The notes under the pieces: generated by a model | Database searches by the model: none | Seen by the model: only the letters and a program-made list of their open reading frames with translations | Told to the model about the DNA's origin: nothing | Assembly: GCF_020217425.1 (NCBI RefSeq) | Contig: NZ_CP084091.1 | Coordinates: forward strand, 354,159 to 418,158 | Length of the DNA stretch: 64,000 nucleotides | Reading direction: 5' to 3' | From: Halomicrobium urmianum | Lineage (GTDB): Archaea; Halobacteriota; Halobacteria; Halobacteriales; Haloarculaceae | Shown: positions 46,233 through 53,965 of the stretch, one piece after another | How positions within the stretch are numbered: the stretch's first letter is position 1 | Layout: every line of letters starts with the position of its first letter | Made by a program: the position numbers and the translations under genes

Positions 46233-46583
46233 TCAGGTCTCGCTCGTTGGCGGCTTCGCAATAGCCCGCGCGGTCATGTGTTCAGAGTCGCTCTCGACGG
46301 CCGCAGCCAGCGCGAGTGCATCGTCGTCGACGCGGTCGACAGTCGCCGTGTCGACGACATCGTGCTCGGCTTCAGTGACCCCGTCTCGTCGAAGGCGATG
46401 GCGTCCAGATTCCGTGCCTCCTCTCTCACGAACCGACCGCGGACAAGCATCCCGTTCCGAGCGGCGAGTGACGTGTTGATTGCGACGACCAGCGGGATCG
46501 CGAGCTCCAGCGCGTGCGGGCAGGCGATGACGAGCACCGTGACGACGCGCTCGATACCCGTTGCGCTGAACGGGAGCGCGATT
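46233..46583 (-). pseudogene. copB-type P1B-ATPase fragment
   Basis: The minus strand reads [20 protein letters not shown] and [20 protein letters not shown], with the CPH motif of CopB-type ATPases. Then [10 protein letters not shown] follows: the phosphorylated Asp is present but Lys of DKTG is Glu. A frameshift follows and the other frame continues [20 protein letters not shown] and [18 protein letters not shown] (the HP-motif region, with HM), then stops. Membrane helices 1-5 and the C-terminal half are missing. It is a dead remnant and unrelated in position to copA at 3015. Confidence 0.85.
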
Positions 46584-46680
46584 CACAGCTTTCAGACCGT
46601 GGAATCACGTCACGCAATATCGTCTTCGAGCCAAGCGATCAAGCGGAGACGTCGGAAGCGTGGGGTGGCGGATCAGTCCA

Positions 46681-48915
46681 CTACGGCAACTCGCTGGTGG
46701 ACCTGAATGAACGCAACGTGGTATCTTCGAGCGCGGAGAGTCTTCGCCGAATGTCCGTCCGATCCCACCCGAGCGGTGACAGCACGCTCTCGACGGCTCG
46801 GATCAGCTGTGTCTCGTAGTACGTGGCGTCGTACGCCTCGATCTCCTCGTGAGCGAGTGCGACCCGGTCCCGCGAGGACTTCTCGTCGTCGACGACCACG
46901 TACTCGACGTCCTGTCCAGGATGGACCGCGAGGTCCTGGTCGCGAGCCCGCTTCAGGGCCGCTACGTTCTGCGTGTTTTGCGAGTGACCCTCGAGTGGTC
47001 TGGAGACGCGATTTCGTGCGACGAGCTGCTCGACCGGTACGTCCCCGGCGCGAAGTTGGTCGACGGCCTCCCGGAGATACGCGAGGACCGACTCCGGCGA
47101 CCGGGTCGCGTCGAATCGCTCGAGACACGACCGCTGCACCTCCTCGATGAACGGCGGCGTCGAGCGCTGTCGGGCTTCGATACCTCTGATCTTGAAGTCA
47201 TCGTCCCCGGCGACCTTCCCGAAATACTTCGTCAACGCGCCGGCGTCGCTCTCGCGTTGCGGGACGAATGCGACCCAATCGTAGTGTGCTTCGTGTTCGA
47301 GTCGAATCTCGACGCGTTCCGTGATCTCCGCCGCGAGCGTCTCGAGGTTCTCGCGGTCATCGCCGTCGACGTCGGGATCCGGCGTCACCCAGATCGAATC
47401 GACGATGCCGTGGACGACGCGCCAGCCGCCGGCCTCCAGCCGCTGTTTCGCCGTCAGCAGAATCTCGCGAGCGAACGCGTTGATCGCCTCGTGACACTCG
47501 ATGCGCCCGAACTTCGCGTTGCTGAACCCCTGATAGCCGAAGCAGGCGACGAGTATCCACTTCAGCGCTCCCGACCGGCCCTCGAGTTCCGCCAGCCGGT
47601 CCTCGTCGGGGTCGTCCCGATCCTTCTCGCGACGGATGGCGGCCTTGATCTCGTCGCGAGCGTCGATGATGGGTTGGAGGACGTCAACGAGGTACCCGCG
47701 GTCGTCGCAGATAGAGTACCCCAGCCCCGGCACGTCGTCGCGGTCGCTGTGACAGTCACACCGGATGACGTCGGGCGACACGTTCCGGGTACAGATGACG
47801 TTCGGGTAGAGGCTCGAAAAGTCGAGTTCGTGGACGTCCTCGTGGAGGCCGACCGCGGGCACGAAGATGAATCCGCCGCGGTCAGCGTCGTGGAACGTCC
47901 CCATCGGCTTGTAGAATTCATGACGCCAGGAGTTCCAGGGCACGAGGACGCCGCGGTCGTGTGCCTCACAGATCTGGATGGCAGTGAGGACGTTCCCGAT
48001 TGACGCCCACGCAAGCTCCTGGACCGGCTTCTTCGAGCGCGACACGAGGTCGAGGACGCCCTCGAGGTTCGTCTCCCCGTAGAAGAACGTATTTGACTCG
48101 TCGATGATCGCCCGACCGGGTACGTTGTACCGCGCTGGCGAATGACCCACCTGGCCGTAGCTCGAGTACGTCGACCGGCTCGCGAGCTGCTGGTAGTCCA
48201 CGTCTGGCCACCGACTCAGCGTGAAGTCGTCGACGCCGGTGGTCGTCGCCATCTCGTACAACGTCGGAATGATCTCGCTCGTCGAACAGACCAGGACGTC
48301 CGGATCGTGTGCTTCGAGCGCTCCCTGGACGGTGGTCAGGATATCCGTCGGCGAGCCGGTGACGGTGTCACCGGCGATAGACAGCTCCCCATAGATGTCG
48401 TTGCTCGTTTCGGTCACCGGGACGCTGAGCCGGAGCGTCGACAGCTCGCTCGCCGGCGTCGGATCGACGCCGGTCTCCAGACAGTACCGGAACTCTCGCG
48501 AGAAGTCGACGTTGAAACAGGCGAGATTCCCGACTGGATAGTCTGACAGCTGGCGCGCCTGCCGGGCAAGTGGCGTGACGCGGTCGATGTGGGCGACGTC
48601 GACGGCGAGGACGGGCTCCTCGTCCCGTCGAAAGCCCGGTCGTCGCGCAACCATCTTGGTCGCGACGACGTCCGGGTGCTGGTCGTACACCGACTGAAGT
48701 GTCGTGAGGTCGACGTCGGCGTTAGGATCACGAGGGGCGACGTAGAACCGCGGCGTATAGTCGCCCCGTTCTGTCGCGACGGCGCCGCCAGTGGTACCCT
48801 CCCACTCCAGGACACGACCGTCGTCCAGAAAATCGATAGTGAACGGCATTTGGATTTCGACCTCGCTCGAACCGAACGATCCAGCACTGGATAAGTCGCG
48901 GTGTGTTGTTTCCAC
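46681..48915 (-). CDS. Family-B DNA polymerase with degenerate exonuclease and variant active site
   Basis: A 744-residue protein. Motif A is normal (HELDFSSLYPNVICTRN). Motif B is altered (LKWILVACFGYQGF in place of the KxxxNSxYG form). Motif C reads HGIVDSIWV: the second Asp of DTDS is kept and the first is Ile. In the exonuclease region the ExoI place reads TLRLSVPVTET and the ExoII place LVCSTSEIIP, so the DxE and NxxxD residues are missing. This is the profile of archaeal PolB2-type enzymes, whose activity has been questioned. Repair or translesion use is possible. It lies next to the copB relic and is not in an obvious operon. Confidence 0.9.
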   Translation of the reverse strand: METTHRDLSSAGSFGSSEVEIQMPFTIDFLDDGRVLEWEGTTGGAVATERGDYTPRFYVAPRDPNADVDLTTLQSVYDQHPDVVATKMVARRPGFRRDEEPVLAVDVAHIDRVTPLARQARQLSDYPVGNLACFNVDFSREFRYCLETGVDPTPASELSTLRLSVPVTETSNDIYGELSIAGDTVTGSPTDILTTVQGALEAHDPDVLVCSTSEIIPTLYEMATTTGVDDFTLSRWPDVDYQQLASRSTYSSYGQVGHSPARYNVPGRAIIDESNTFFYGETNLEGVLDLVSRSKKPVQELAWASIGNVLTAIQICEAHDRGVLVPWNSWRHEFYKPMGTFHDADRGGFIFVPAVGLHEDVHELDFSSLYPNVICTRNVSPDVIRCDCHSDRDDVPGLGYSICDDRGYLVDVLQPIIDARDEIKAAIRREKDRDDPDEDRLAELEGRSGALKWILVACFGYQGFSNAKFGRIECHEAINAFAREILLTAKQRLEAGGWRVVHGIVDSIWVTPDPDVDGDDRENLETLAAEITERVEIRLEHEAHYDWVAFVPQRESDAGALTKYFGKVAGDDDFKIRGIEARQRSTPPFIEEVQRSCLERFDATRSPESVLAYLREAVDQLRAGDVPVEQLVARNRVSRPLEGHSQNTQNVAALKRARDQDLAVHPGQDVEYVVVDDEKSSRDRVALAHEEIEAYDATYYETQLIRAVESVLSPLGWDRTDIRRRLSALEDTTLRSFRSTSELP

Positions 48916-49012
48916 AGTTCTGAGAACAACTTTGATGATACCGTTACCGGATCACTTCGATCTAATTGCTTGCCTTCAGTCTTTTCCGGGACGGGTTCCG
49001 GAATCTCTCCCT

Positions 49013-49054
49013 AACCAACACTGCCGGAGATAGCTGCGAATTTGTTGGTTAAGA
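49013..49054. repeat. Inverted repeat with the TGTTGGTTAAGA motif
   Basis: TAACCAACA at 49013-49021 and TGTTGGTTA at 49043-49051 form 9-bp perfect arms about 21 bases apart. TGTTGGTTAAGA recurs at 52307-52318, again preceded by an imperfect inverted partner (TTAACCTACA). The two sites bracket the first HTH/TumE-like pair and the IS200/IS605 element. Confidence 0.6.
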
Positions 49055-49146
49055 CAGCTGGCGATAACCTCCACGCATGGCGTGCCCAGGAAAACAACAT
49101 ACTGTCCCACAGATTATTATACTGGTCTCCCGTTGTTTGGCATACA

Positions 49147-49758
49147 ATGTCTGAGGAGACGCCCCCGCCCCATCGAATAAGCCCGGATGGCGGTACCGAA
49201 CACCAGGACGTGAATGATGTCGTCGAAGAAGAATGGATTGAGGAGACGACTCCCTTCGAGCGAGTGTATGAGACTATTCGCCGTGCCTACGATCCCGTGT
49301 CCGCGACGCAGATTGCCGATCGTGCCCGCGTATCTCCGACCACGGCGCGAAAGCACTTGCGAACGCTCGAAAGCGCCGGGGAAGTGACGACTTCCCAGGA
49401 CGGCCAGACAACGCACTACCGACGGTCGGAAACGGCTATCGTCACCGAACATGCACAGTCGCTCCTCGCGGAACAGACTCCCGAAGAGATTGCGTCCGGC
49501 ATCGCTGATATGAAGGCACAGATACAGGAGTGGCGTGAGGAATACGGCGTCGATTCACCTGAGGAATTCGCCCGTGAATTGGATATCGACGACGCCGACA
49601 GCGACCACGGTGCGCTCCTCACAGAATGGCAAACGACGCGACGCAACCTCGCGCTCGCACAGGCAACGCTCGCTATCGGTGAAGCGAGTCATACTGGACA
49701 CCTTACTGGTACGGATACAGACGATGATGGCAATGACGGCACATCCATCAGCGTATGA
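49147..49758 (+). CDS. DUF7342-type winged-helix protein (pair 1, candidate antitoxin)
   Basis: A 203-residue protein. The ATG at 49147 is 27 bases after TATTATA, a leaderless layout. Residues 30-95 form a winged helix (EETTPFERVYETIRRAYDPV, ATQIADRARVSPTTARKHLR, wing VTTSQDGQTTHYRR). The following 100 residues are acidic helices (DMKAQIQEWREEYGVDSPEE) typical of DUF7342. Its stop overlaps the next start (ATGA). Paralogue of the gene at 52773. It is probably a DNA-binding repressor that also binds the downstream product. Confidence 0.82.
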   Translation: MSEETPPPHRISPDGGTEHQDVNDVVEEEWIEETTPFERVYETIRRAYDPVSATQIADRARVSPTTARKHLRTLESAGEVTTSQDGQTTHYRRSETAIVTEHAQSLLAEQTPEEIASGIADMKAQIQEWREEYGVDSPEEFARELDIDDADSDHGALLTEWQTTRRNLALAQATLAIGEASHTGHLTGTDTDDDGNDGTSISV

Positions 49759-50237
49759 CCGACGACGAGGACCCTTCTCAACATACCCCGCCGAATGAGC
49801 AGTCCGGGGTGTTTGGCCCCATCGACGCTGGGGCGTTGCGTGAGATTCGAGATCTGTTTGTAGAACAGGAGCCGCTGGTCCAGACAGCGTCACTGGATGA
49901 CCCGTTGAATCCACAGACGCTCTCGATCGAACTGTCCGACGGCGTCGGAACAGCATCAACCGCTCGGATAGACGTCCGGTGGAGTTTGACTGGGAACTAC
50001 GCCGCACACTATACGGACAACCAGGATCAGAATTTTCGCTTCGACTGTCACCCGAAACCTGACGCGCCGAGACGACACTTCCATCCACCGCCTGATGCTC
50101 CAAGTCGTCCCGTCGAGCCATCTTGTATTACTGTGTCTGCGGTCGACCTTGTCACGCGAGCGATTCTCCAACGATGGCGATACGCCTATGCCCACGAATC
50201 ATTCGAGGGGATTAACGACGCGGAGAATCCGCCGTGA
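49755..50237 (+). CDS. DUF6516/TumE-like protein (pair 1, candidate toxin)
   Basis: A 160-residue protein. The core reads ARIDVRWSLTGNYAAHYTDN and FRFDCHPKPDAPRRHFHPPP, the same pattern as the gene at 52342 (RWDRHPNVHNSRAHFHPPP). It ends in a helix VSAVDLVTRAILQRWRY. The strand order and the conserved D/H-P-x-H-F-H motif recall TumE (DUF6516) toxins, in which the histidines are conserved. Coupled to the upstream HTH gene by ATGA. Toxic activity is inference. Confidence 0.65.
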   Translation: MTDDEDPSQHTPPNEQSGVFGPIDAGALREIRDLFVEQEPLVQTASLDDPLNPQTLSIELSDGVGTASTARIDVRWSLTGNYAAHYTDNQDQNFRFDCHPKPDAPRRHFHPPPDAPSRPVEPSCITVSAVDLVTRAILQRWRYAYAHESFEGINDAENPP

Positions 50238-50377
50238 CATCCTCCGCACCGTGAACGGAGAGGGATCGAAGATCCCTCAGGCAGTCGGGCATAGCCCGAC
50301 GACGGCGCGGCTTCCCTGCATGGGAATACCAGCTAACTACCGGCAGAGGGTTCCGACCCGACCTCGCCGAGCGTCAT
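50234..50377 (-). ncRNA. Putative TnpB-associated right-end RNA
   Basis: The 144 bases after the tnpB stop contain two perfect hairpins on the minus strand (GTCGGGC-TAT-GCCCGAC and GAGGGATC-TTC-GATCCCTC) and end in CACGGTGCGGAGGATGTCAC. The same layout is present at the relic at 18559. In IS200/IS605 elements this position encodes the guide (omega/sot) RNA of TnpB, with the guide lying just beyond the right end. Transcription is not shown by sequence. Confidence 0.6.
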
Positions 50378-51589
50378 CTACCGTGGTTGGCTTTGCTCGG
50401 TGGGGGTCGCGGCACTGTCACAGGCGCTCCCATCCCGTGAGATGTCATCGTCCGCCGGTTTTAGCGACAGGCTCTCACCCCACGGGTCGTGGCGGTCAGC
50501 AATGTTAACCGCCGCGTTGATGTCTGCGTGGTACTCCGATACCCAACACTCGTCGTTCTGACACCGGAACTCGTCACCGTTCCGGTATCCGACGTGGCCG
50601 CACTCGTGACACGTCTGGCTCGTGTATTCCGGACGGATGTATTCGACCGGAATCCCGGCTTCTCGTGCTTTGTCTTCGATCCGGTGTTGGAGGCGAGCGA
50701 ACGCCCATGCGTGGAGGCGCCGGTTCATCCACTCGCCGTAATCGAGGTCTTCGCGGATGTCCGAGAGGTCTTCCAGCACGATGACTGGCTTCTCGAACCG
50801 GCAGGCGTACTCGATTGCCTGCCGAGACGCCTTCTCGATGATGTCAGTGAGTGTATTCTGGTAGTGGTCGAATCGGTCGTCGATCCGCCACTCGGCGGCC
50901 TCGCGCTCTTGGAGTCGCTTCAGCGTCGTGTACATCTCTTTGCGAAGGTGGCGAGCGCGACCACCGTTGATGAGCAGTGGGTCGGTCGGAGTGTCCTGCT
51001 CGCAGGCACAGCCCGCGAGCAGGTGTGCTTCGCCAATATCGAAGCCGACTGGCGTCACATCCTCATCGGTCGGTTCGTAGTCCGGTTCGTCGACCGGGAA
51101 CTCGACAGTGACGTGTAGCGTCCACGACGTGCGGTGGCGTTGCAGGCGGAGTTGCCCTGCCGACGCCTCACCCTCCACGAGGTCGTACCACAGTCCATCT
51201 TGGGCGGGGTTAATCCGGAGCGGGATCCAGAAGTTAGTGCCGCGACCGGGCTGTGGCACCCACCACGTAAACTCGTAGTCGCGTTCCGCCGAGTGGTCGA
51301 ACTCGGCGGCTTGGTTGGTGAGCCGAACCGGGTGGTTGTCGTCCAACTCCTGTGCGTCATAGGTACCGTGCAGTTGCGGGACGTAGTTGCACAGGGCCGC
51401 CTTCGCCTGATACGGCAGGTCGTAGGGCGTCACCACGTCGCTGGTGGCAGTCATCGTTTCGCAGCCGGCCTCGAACGCCTCGTGGAGTCCTGCCCGGTAG
51501 GTGTCGAGCAGGTCGCACAGTTTGCGCTCTTTGTGGGCCGTCGGCGGGGCGAGCGTCGCCTCCAGCGTTTTCGTGATGGTAGTGGTCAT
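50378..51589 (-). CDS. tnpB: TnpB (RNA-guided nuclease of IS200/IS605)
   Basis: A 403-residue protein. RuvC-I Asp is in GFDIGEAHLLAG near 194, RuvC-II Glu in VIVLEDLSDIRE near 272, and RuvC-III Asp in YHADINAAVNIADR near 365. The zinc ribbon is TCHECGHVGYRNGDEFRCQN with NDEC after it. All catalytic residues are present, so nuclease activity is likely. tnpA ends one base before its start. The last 35 residues after NIADRH are low complexity. Confidence 0.93.
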   Translation of the reverse strand: MTTTITKTLEATLAPPTAHKERKLCDLLDTYRAGLHEAFEAGCETMTATSDVVTPYDLPYQAKAALCNYVPQLHGTYDAQELDDNHPVRLTNQAAEFDHSAERDYEFTWWVPQPGRGTNFWIPLRINPAQDGLWYDLVEGEASAGQLRLQRHRTSWTLHVTVEFPVDEPDYEPTDEDVTPVGFDIGEAHLLAGCACEQDTPTDPLLINGGRARHLRKEMYTTLKRLQEREAAEWRIDDRFDHYQNTLTDIIEKASRQAIEYACRFEKPVIVLEDLSDIREDLDYGEWMNRRLHAWAFARLQHRIEDKAREAGIPVEYIRPEYTSQTCHECGHVGYRNGDEFRCQNDECWVSEYHADINAAVNIADRHDPWGESLSLKPADDDISRDGSACDSAATPTEQSQPR

Positions 51590-51590
51590 G

Positions 51591-51983
51591 CTACTGGTCG
51601 TCGACGTAATCCATCAGCACGTCGATACTGACCTGCCCGGTCGTCGCGAGGAAGTACCCCGATTGCCAGAACGCATCTTCGAGGGTCTGTTTCACCTCTG
51701 GGTACTCTTGCCGAATCCGGCGCGAGGTGACTCCCTTGAGCGAGTTGATGAACTTCGTGAGGTCGGTGGTGGGTTTGGTCGTGAACAGGATGTGAACGTG
51801 GTCGGTGCCGCCGTCGACGTTCTTGATGTCGGCCTCGAAATCCGCTGCAATCTTGTGAGCGACTTCGGCGACGCGCTCCAGCCGCTCGTCGGTGAGGATG
51901 TCGGCGCGGTCCTTCGTGACGGTCACGAAGTGATACTGGAGCGCGTAGACCGTCTGCGACCCGGATTGCAGATGATACTCCAT
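51591..51983 (-). CDS. tnpA: TnpA (Y1 HUH transposase)
   Basis: About 130 residues from the ATG at 51981-51983; an ATG 24 bases upstream is in frame. HUH motif: GGTDHVHILF. Catalytic Tyr is near the end in VLMDYVDDQ. SLKGVTSRRIRQEYP is the usual IS200 helix. It cuts and joins single strands at the hairpin ends of the element. Complete and apparently functional. Confidence 0.92.
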   Translation of the reverse strand: MEYHLQSGSQTVYALQYHFVTVTKDRADILTDERLERVAEVAHKIAADFEADIKNVDGGTDHVHILFTTKPTTDLTKFINSLKGVTSRRIRQEYPEVKQTLEDAFWQSGYFLATTGQVSIDVLMDYVDDQ

Positions 51984-52306
51984 TTGGCCACACCTAATAT
52001 GGGACACCCAATTCGGATAACTCTTGTGCCGGTGGGTATTCGGTCGGGCAGACCCGCGTGGACTGTCGCACCTGGCTTACGCGATTCACACCCGTCCCCA
52101 GAAATCTTCGATTTCTGGTGTGCGAACGAGACGCTTCGCGTCTCGTCAACGCCGTGAACAGCGGGATTCTCTCGCTGAATCAAGATAGTAGGGTGTGTCC
52201 GTCTTTGTGGATTCTGTTTCCTTCGTGGATCTTCTTTCGCTTCCGGAGTGATTTCCACAGTCTCGTAGCAAACCTTAACCTACATACCCGGTCATTCTAC
52301 GCCAGA

Positions 52307-52318
52307 TGTTGGTTAAGA
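52307..52318 (+). repeat. TGTTGGTTAAGA direct repeat, second site
   Basis: Direct repeat of 49043-49054. An imperfect inverted partner TTAACCTACA lies at 52274-52284. The first site is upstream of pair 1, this one is just beyond the 3' end of pair 2. Confidence 0.5.
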
Positions 52319-52341
52319 TCAAAACCGGCTAGTTTTCCTTC

Positions 52342-52776
52342 TCACTGTTCCCAGAGCGTCTCGATGCGCTCCTCGATATCATCGATGATGAGACGGTAGA
52401 CGTCCCGATGGTCACGCGGCCACTGAGCATCTTCTGCGTCGGTACGACTGGCTGCCGGTGGGGGATGGAAGTGGGCTCGCGAGTTGTGTACGTTCGGGTG
52501 TCGATCCCACCGACATTTCCACGTACTGTCCTGATGTGCTTCCTGATAGTGAAAATTGAAGTCGTCGTTGCGGTACCAGCGGATCTCGAAGCGAGCGGAT
52601 ACGTCGCCCGGGTAGTAGTCGTTGGACAATTCAAGGCGGAGATGGAGTTTCCCGTCCGCAACAATATCCGCTGTCTCGACCATTCGACTCCCAGCGAATC
52701 GAGACTGTATCTGCTCCAATACCGACCGGTCTATCGGCGCGGGGCTCGCGCCATCGTCAACCGGCACCATCGTCAA
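52342..52776 (-). CDS. DUF6516/TumE-like protein (pair 2, candidate toxin)
   Basis: A 144-residue protein. VSARFEIRWYRNDDFNFHYQ and CRWDRHPNVHNSRAHFHPPP are the core, followed by the end helix VYRLIIDDIEERIETLWEQ. It matches the gene at 49755 in layout and is closer to the TumE consensus (WD-x2-P-x2-H then H-F-H). Its start overlaps the stop of the HTH gene by four bases. Toxin role is inferred from family resemblance and pairing. Confidence 0.7.
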   Translation of the reverse strand: MTMVPVDDGASPAPIDRSVLEQIQSRFAGSRMVETADIVADGKLHLRLELSNDYYPGDVSARFEIRWYRNDDFNFHYQEAHQDSTWKCRWDRHPNVHNSRAHFHPPPAASRTDAEDAQWPRDHRDVYRLIIDDIEERIETLWEQ

Positions 52777-53291
52777 CTATGCGACGGTGCCGTGGGGCCG
52801 GCGGCCTTTCTCCGGGCACGTTCGTGAAGGCGACGCTCCTCGATTGCGGTCGCCCAGTCGCCCAGATCCACATAGACATCGTCGATTTCCGCTGGGTCGA
52901 ACTCGAGGACGTCGACCTCGGAAGGTGAGTCGGCACCGTATTTATCGCGGTACTCCTCGATTCGGTCAGTCAACTCCGAGACGCGAACCTGCAACTCATC
53001 GACAGTGTTCGTCTGTGCCAGTTCGTTCACGCGTCGCCATTCGAAGTAGTCGTCGTTGCGCTCGTACCGTACTGGCCGACCCTCGTGCCGGACGACAATA
53101 CCGAGATCGGCGTAAAAGGAGAGATATGACCGCGCTGACTCCTCCGAACAATCCGCTTGGTCGGCTATCTCGGCGGCCGTCATCGGTTCACGGGCATGCA
53201 GGATTGCCCCATATACCCGCTGCTTCGTGTCCTCGTTTTCGAAGGGTCGATCGAATGGGGGCGGACCATCCCGGTGAGCGTCGTTGGCCAT
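52773..53291 (-). CDS. DUF7342-type winged-helix protein (pair 2, candidate antitoxin)
   Basis: A 172-residue protein from the ATG at 53289-53291, which is 27 bases after ATATATT on the minus strand. Winged helix: FENEDTKQRVYGAILHAREP, EIADQADCSEESARSYLSFY, wing RHEGRPVRYERND. A C-terminal coiled region follows (ELQVRVSELTDRIEEYRDKY). Paralogue of the gene at 49147 with different specificity residues. It leads the two-gene unit. Confidence 0.82.
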   Translation of the reverse strand: MANDAHRDGPPPFDRPFENEDTKQRVYGAILHAREPMTAAEIADQADCSEESARSYLSFYADLGIVVRHEGRPVRYERNDDYFEWRRVNELAQTNTVDELQVRVSELTDRIEEYRDKYGADSPSEVDVLEFDPAEIDDVYVDLGDWATAIEERRLHERARRKAAGPTAPSHS

Positions 53292-53428
53292 ACGCTCTCT
53301 AACGGAGCCAAGCAATATATCTCTTCCTAGAGGCTAAATATATTGTACACGTCTGTATTCACCAATTTTGGACTGCCAATCCGCCAGAGCGAGGATCAAA
53401 AGTTCTCCCGCTACTGAGTGTCTTCGTC

Positions 53429-53713
53429 TTAATTGGGGTCCCTCTGGTGGCTCAACTCTCGTTGTTCGAGTTCTGCCAGACGCTCTTCGTGATCCTCGAG
53501 GCGGGCTTCCTGCTCGAGATCGATACTGAATAGTGCTGGCAGTAGCGGGTTCTGATGGTTCAGCAGTCCACTCGCGTCGGCGTGCTCGCGAGCGTATTCG
53601 AACAGCTGGTCGAAGCGCGGCTGGTCGCGACGGCGGAGCGCCCGCCGGAAATCCGCCCAGCGCTTCTGGATAGCCCGTAGCGCATCCCGGTACGTCGGGT
53701 TCGTGCGCCCCAT
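53429..53713 (-). CDS. DUF8156-like small protein
   Basis: Ninety-four residues starting MGRTNPTYRDALRAIQKRWA, with FRRALRRRDQPRFDQLFEYA and a C-terminal coiled coil (EARLEDHEERLAELEQRE). This is a widespread haloarchaeal small protein often found on plasmids; its role is unknown. Two bases separate it from the truncated gene upstream, so the two were once an operon. Confidence 0.72.
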   Translation of the reverse strand: MGRTNPTYRDALRAIQKRWADFRRALRRRDQPRFDQLFEYAREHADASGLLNHQNPLLPALFSIDLEQEARLEDHEERLAELEQRELSHQRDPN

Positions 53714-53715
53714 CG

Positions 53716-53913
53716 TTATCGCCCTCCGGTGCCGGTCGCCGTCCAGGCATCGAGGAGCGGACTCGCGGTGAGCGACGCTGGCTCTCCCTCAGCCGTCACT
53801 CCCGTCCCGACGTCTGCCGTACTCGACGTCGACGACGAAGGGGTCGCCGGTTCGATTCCGACCTGTGTGGCCCGCGCAGCGAGTAGCTGCCGCCAGTAGG
53901 CGAACGTCGTCTG
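53716..53913 (-). pseudogene. C-terminal gene fragment cut by the TnpB element
   Basis: Sixty-five codons (TTFAYWRQLLAARATQVGIE to LLDAWTATGTGGR) remain after the right end of the IS1341 element at 53914. The tail is rich in S, T and A. The front half was not found on the far side of the element. Identity unknown; coupling to the DUF8156 gene suggests they were partners. Confidence 0.5.
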
Positions 53914-53965
53914 ATGACATCCTCCCAGGCGGGAACGCTGGGGTTTCCTCTCCGACGTGGGAGTC

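Larger units (their letters stand above)
50234..52188 (-). mobile_element. Complete IS200/IS605-family element (tnpA + tnpB)
   Basis: About 1.95 kb. The right end GTGACATCCTCCGCACCGTG (50234) overlaps the last four bases of the TumE-like gene of pair 1. The left end is CGCCGTGAACAGCGGGATTC through CAAGATAG (to 52188), preceded by the hairpin CGAGACGC-TTC-GCGTCTCG at about 52126-52144. It codes tnpA and tnpB on the minus strand. Both genes look intact, so the element may be active. Confidence 0.85.
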
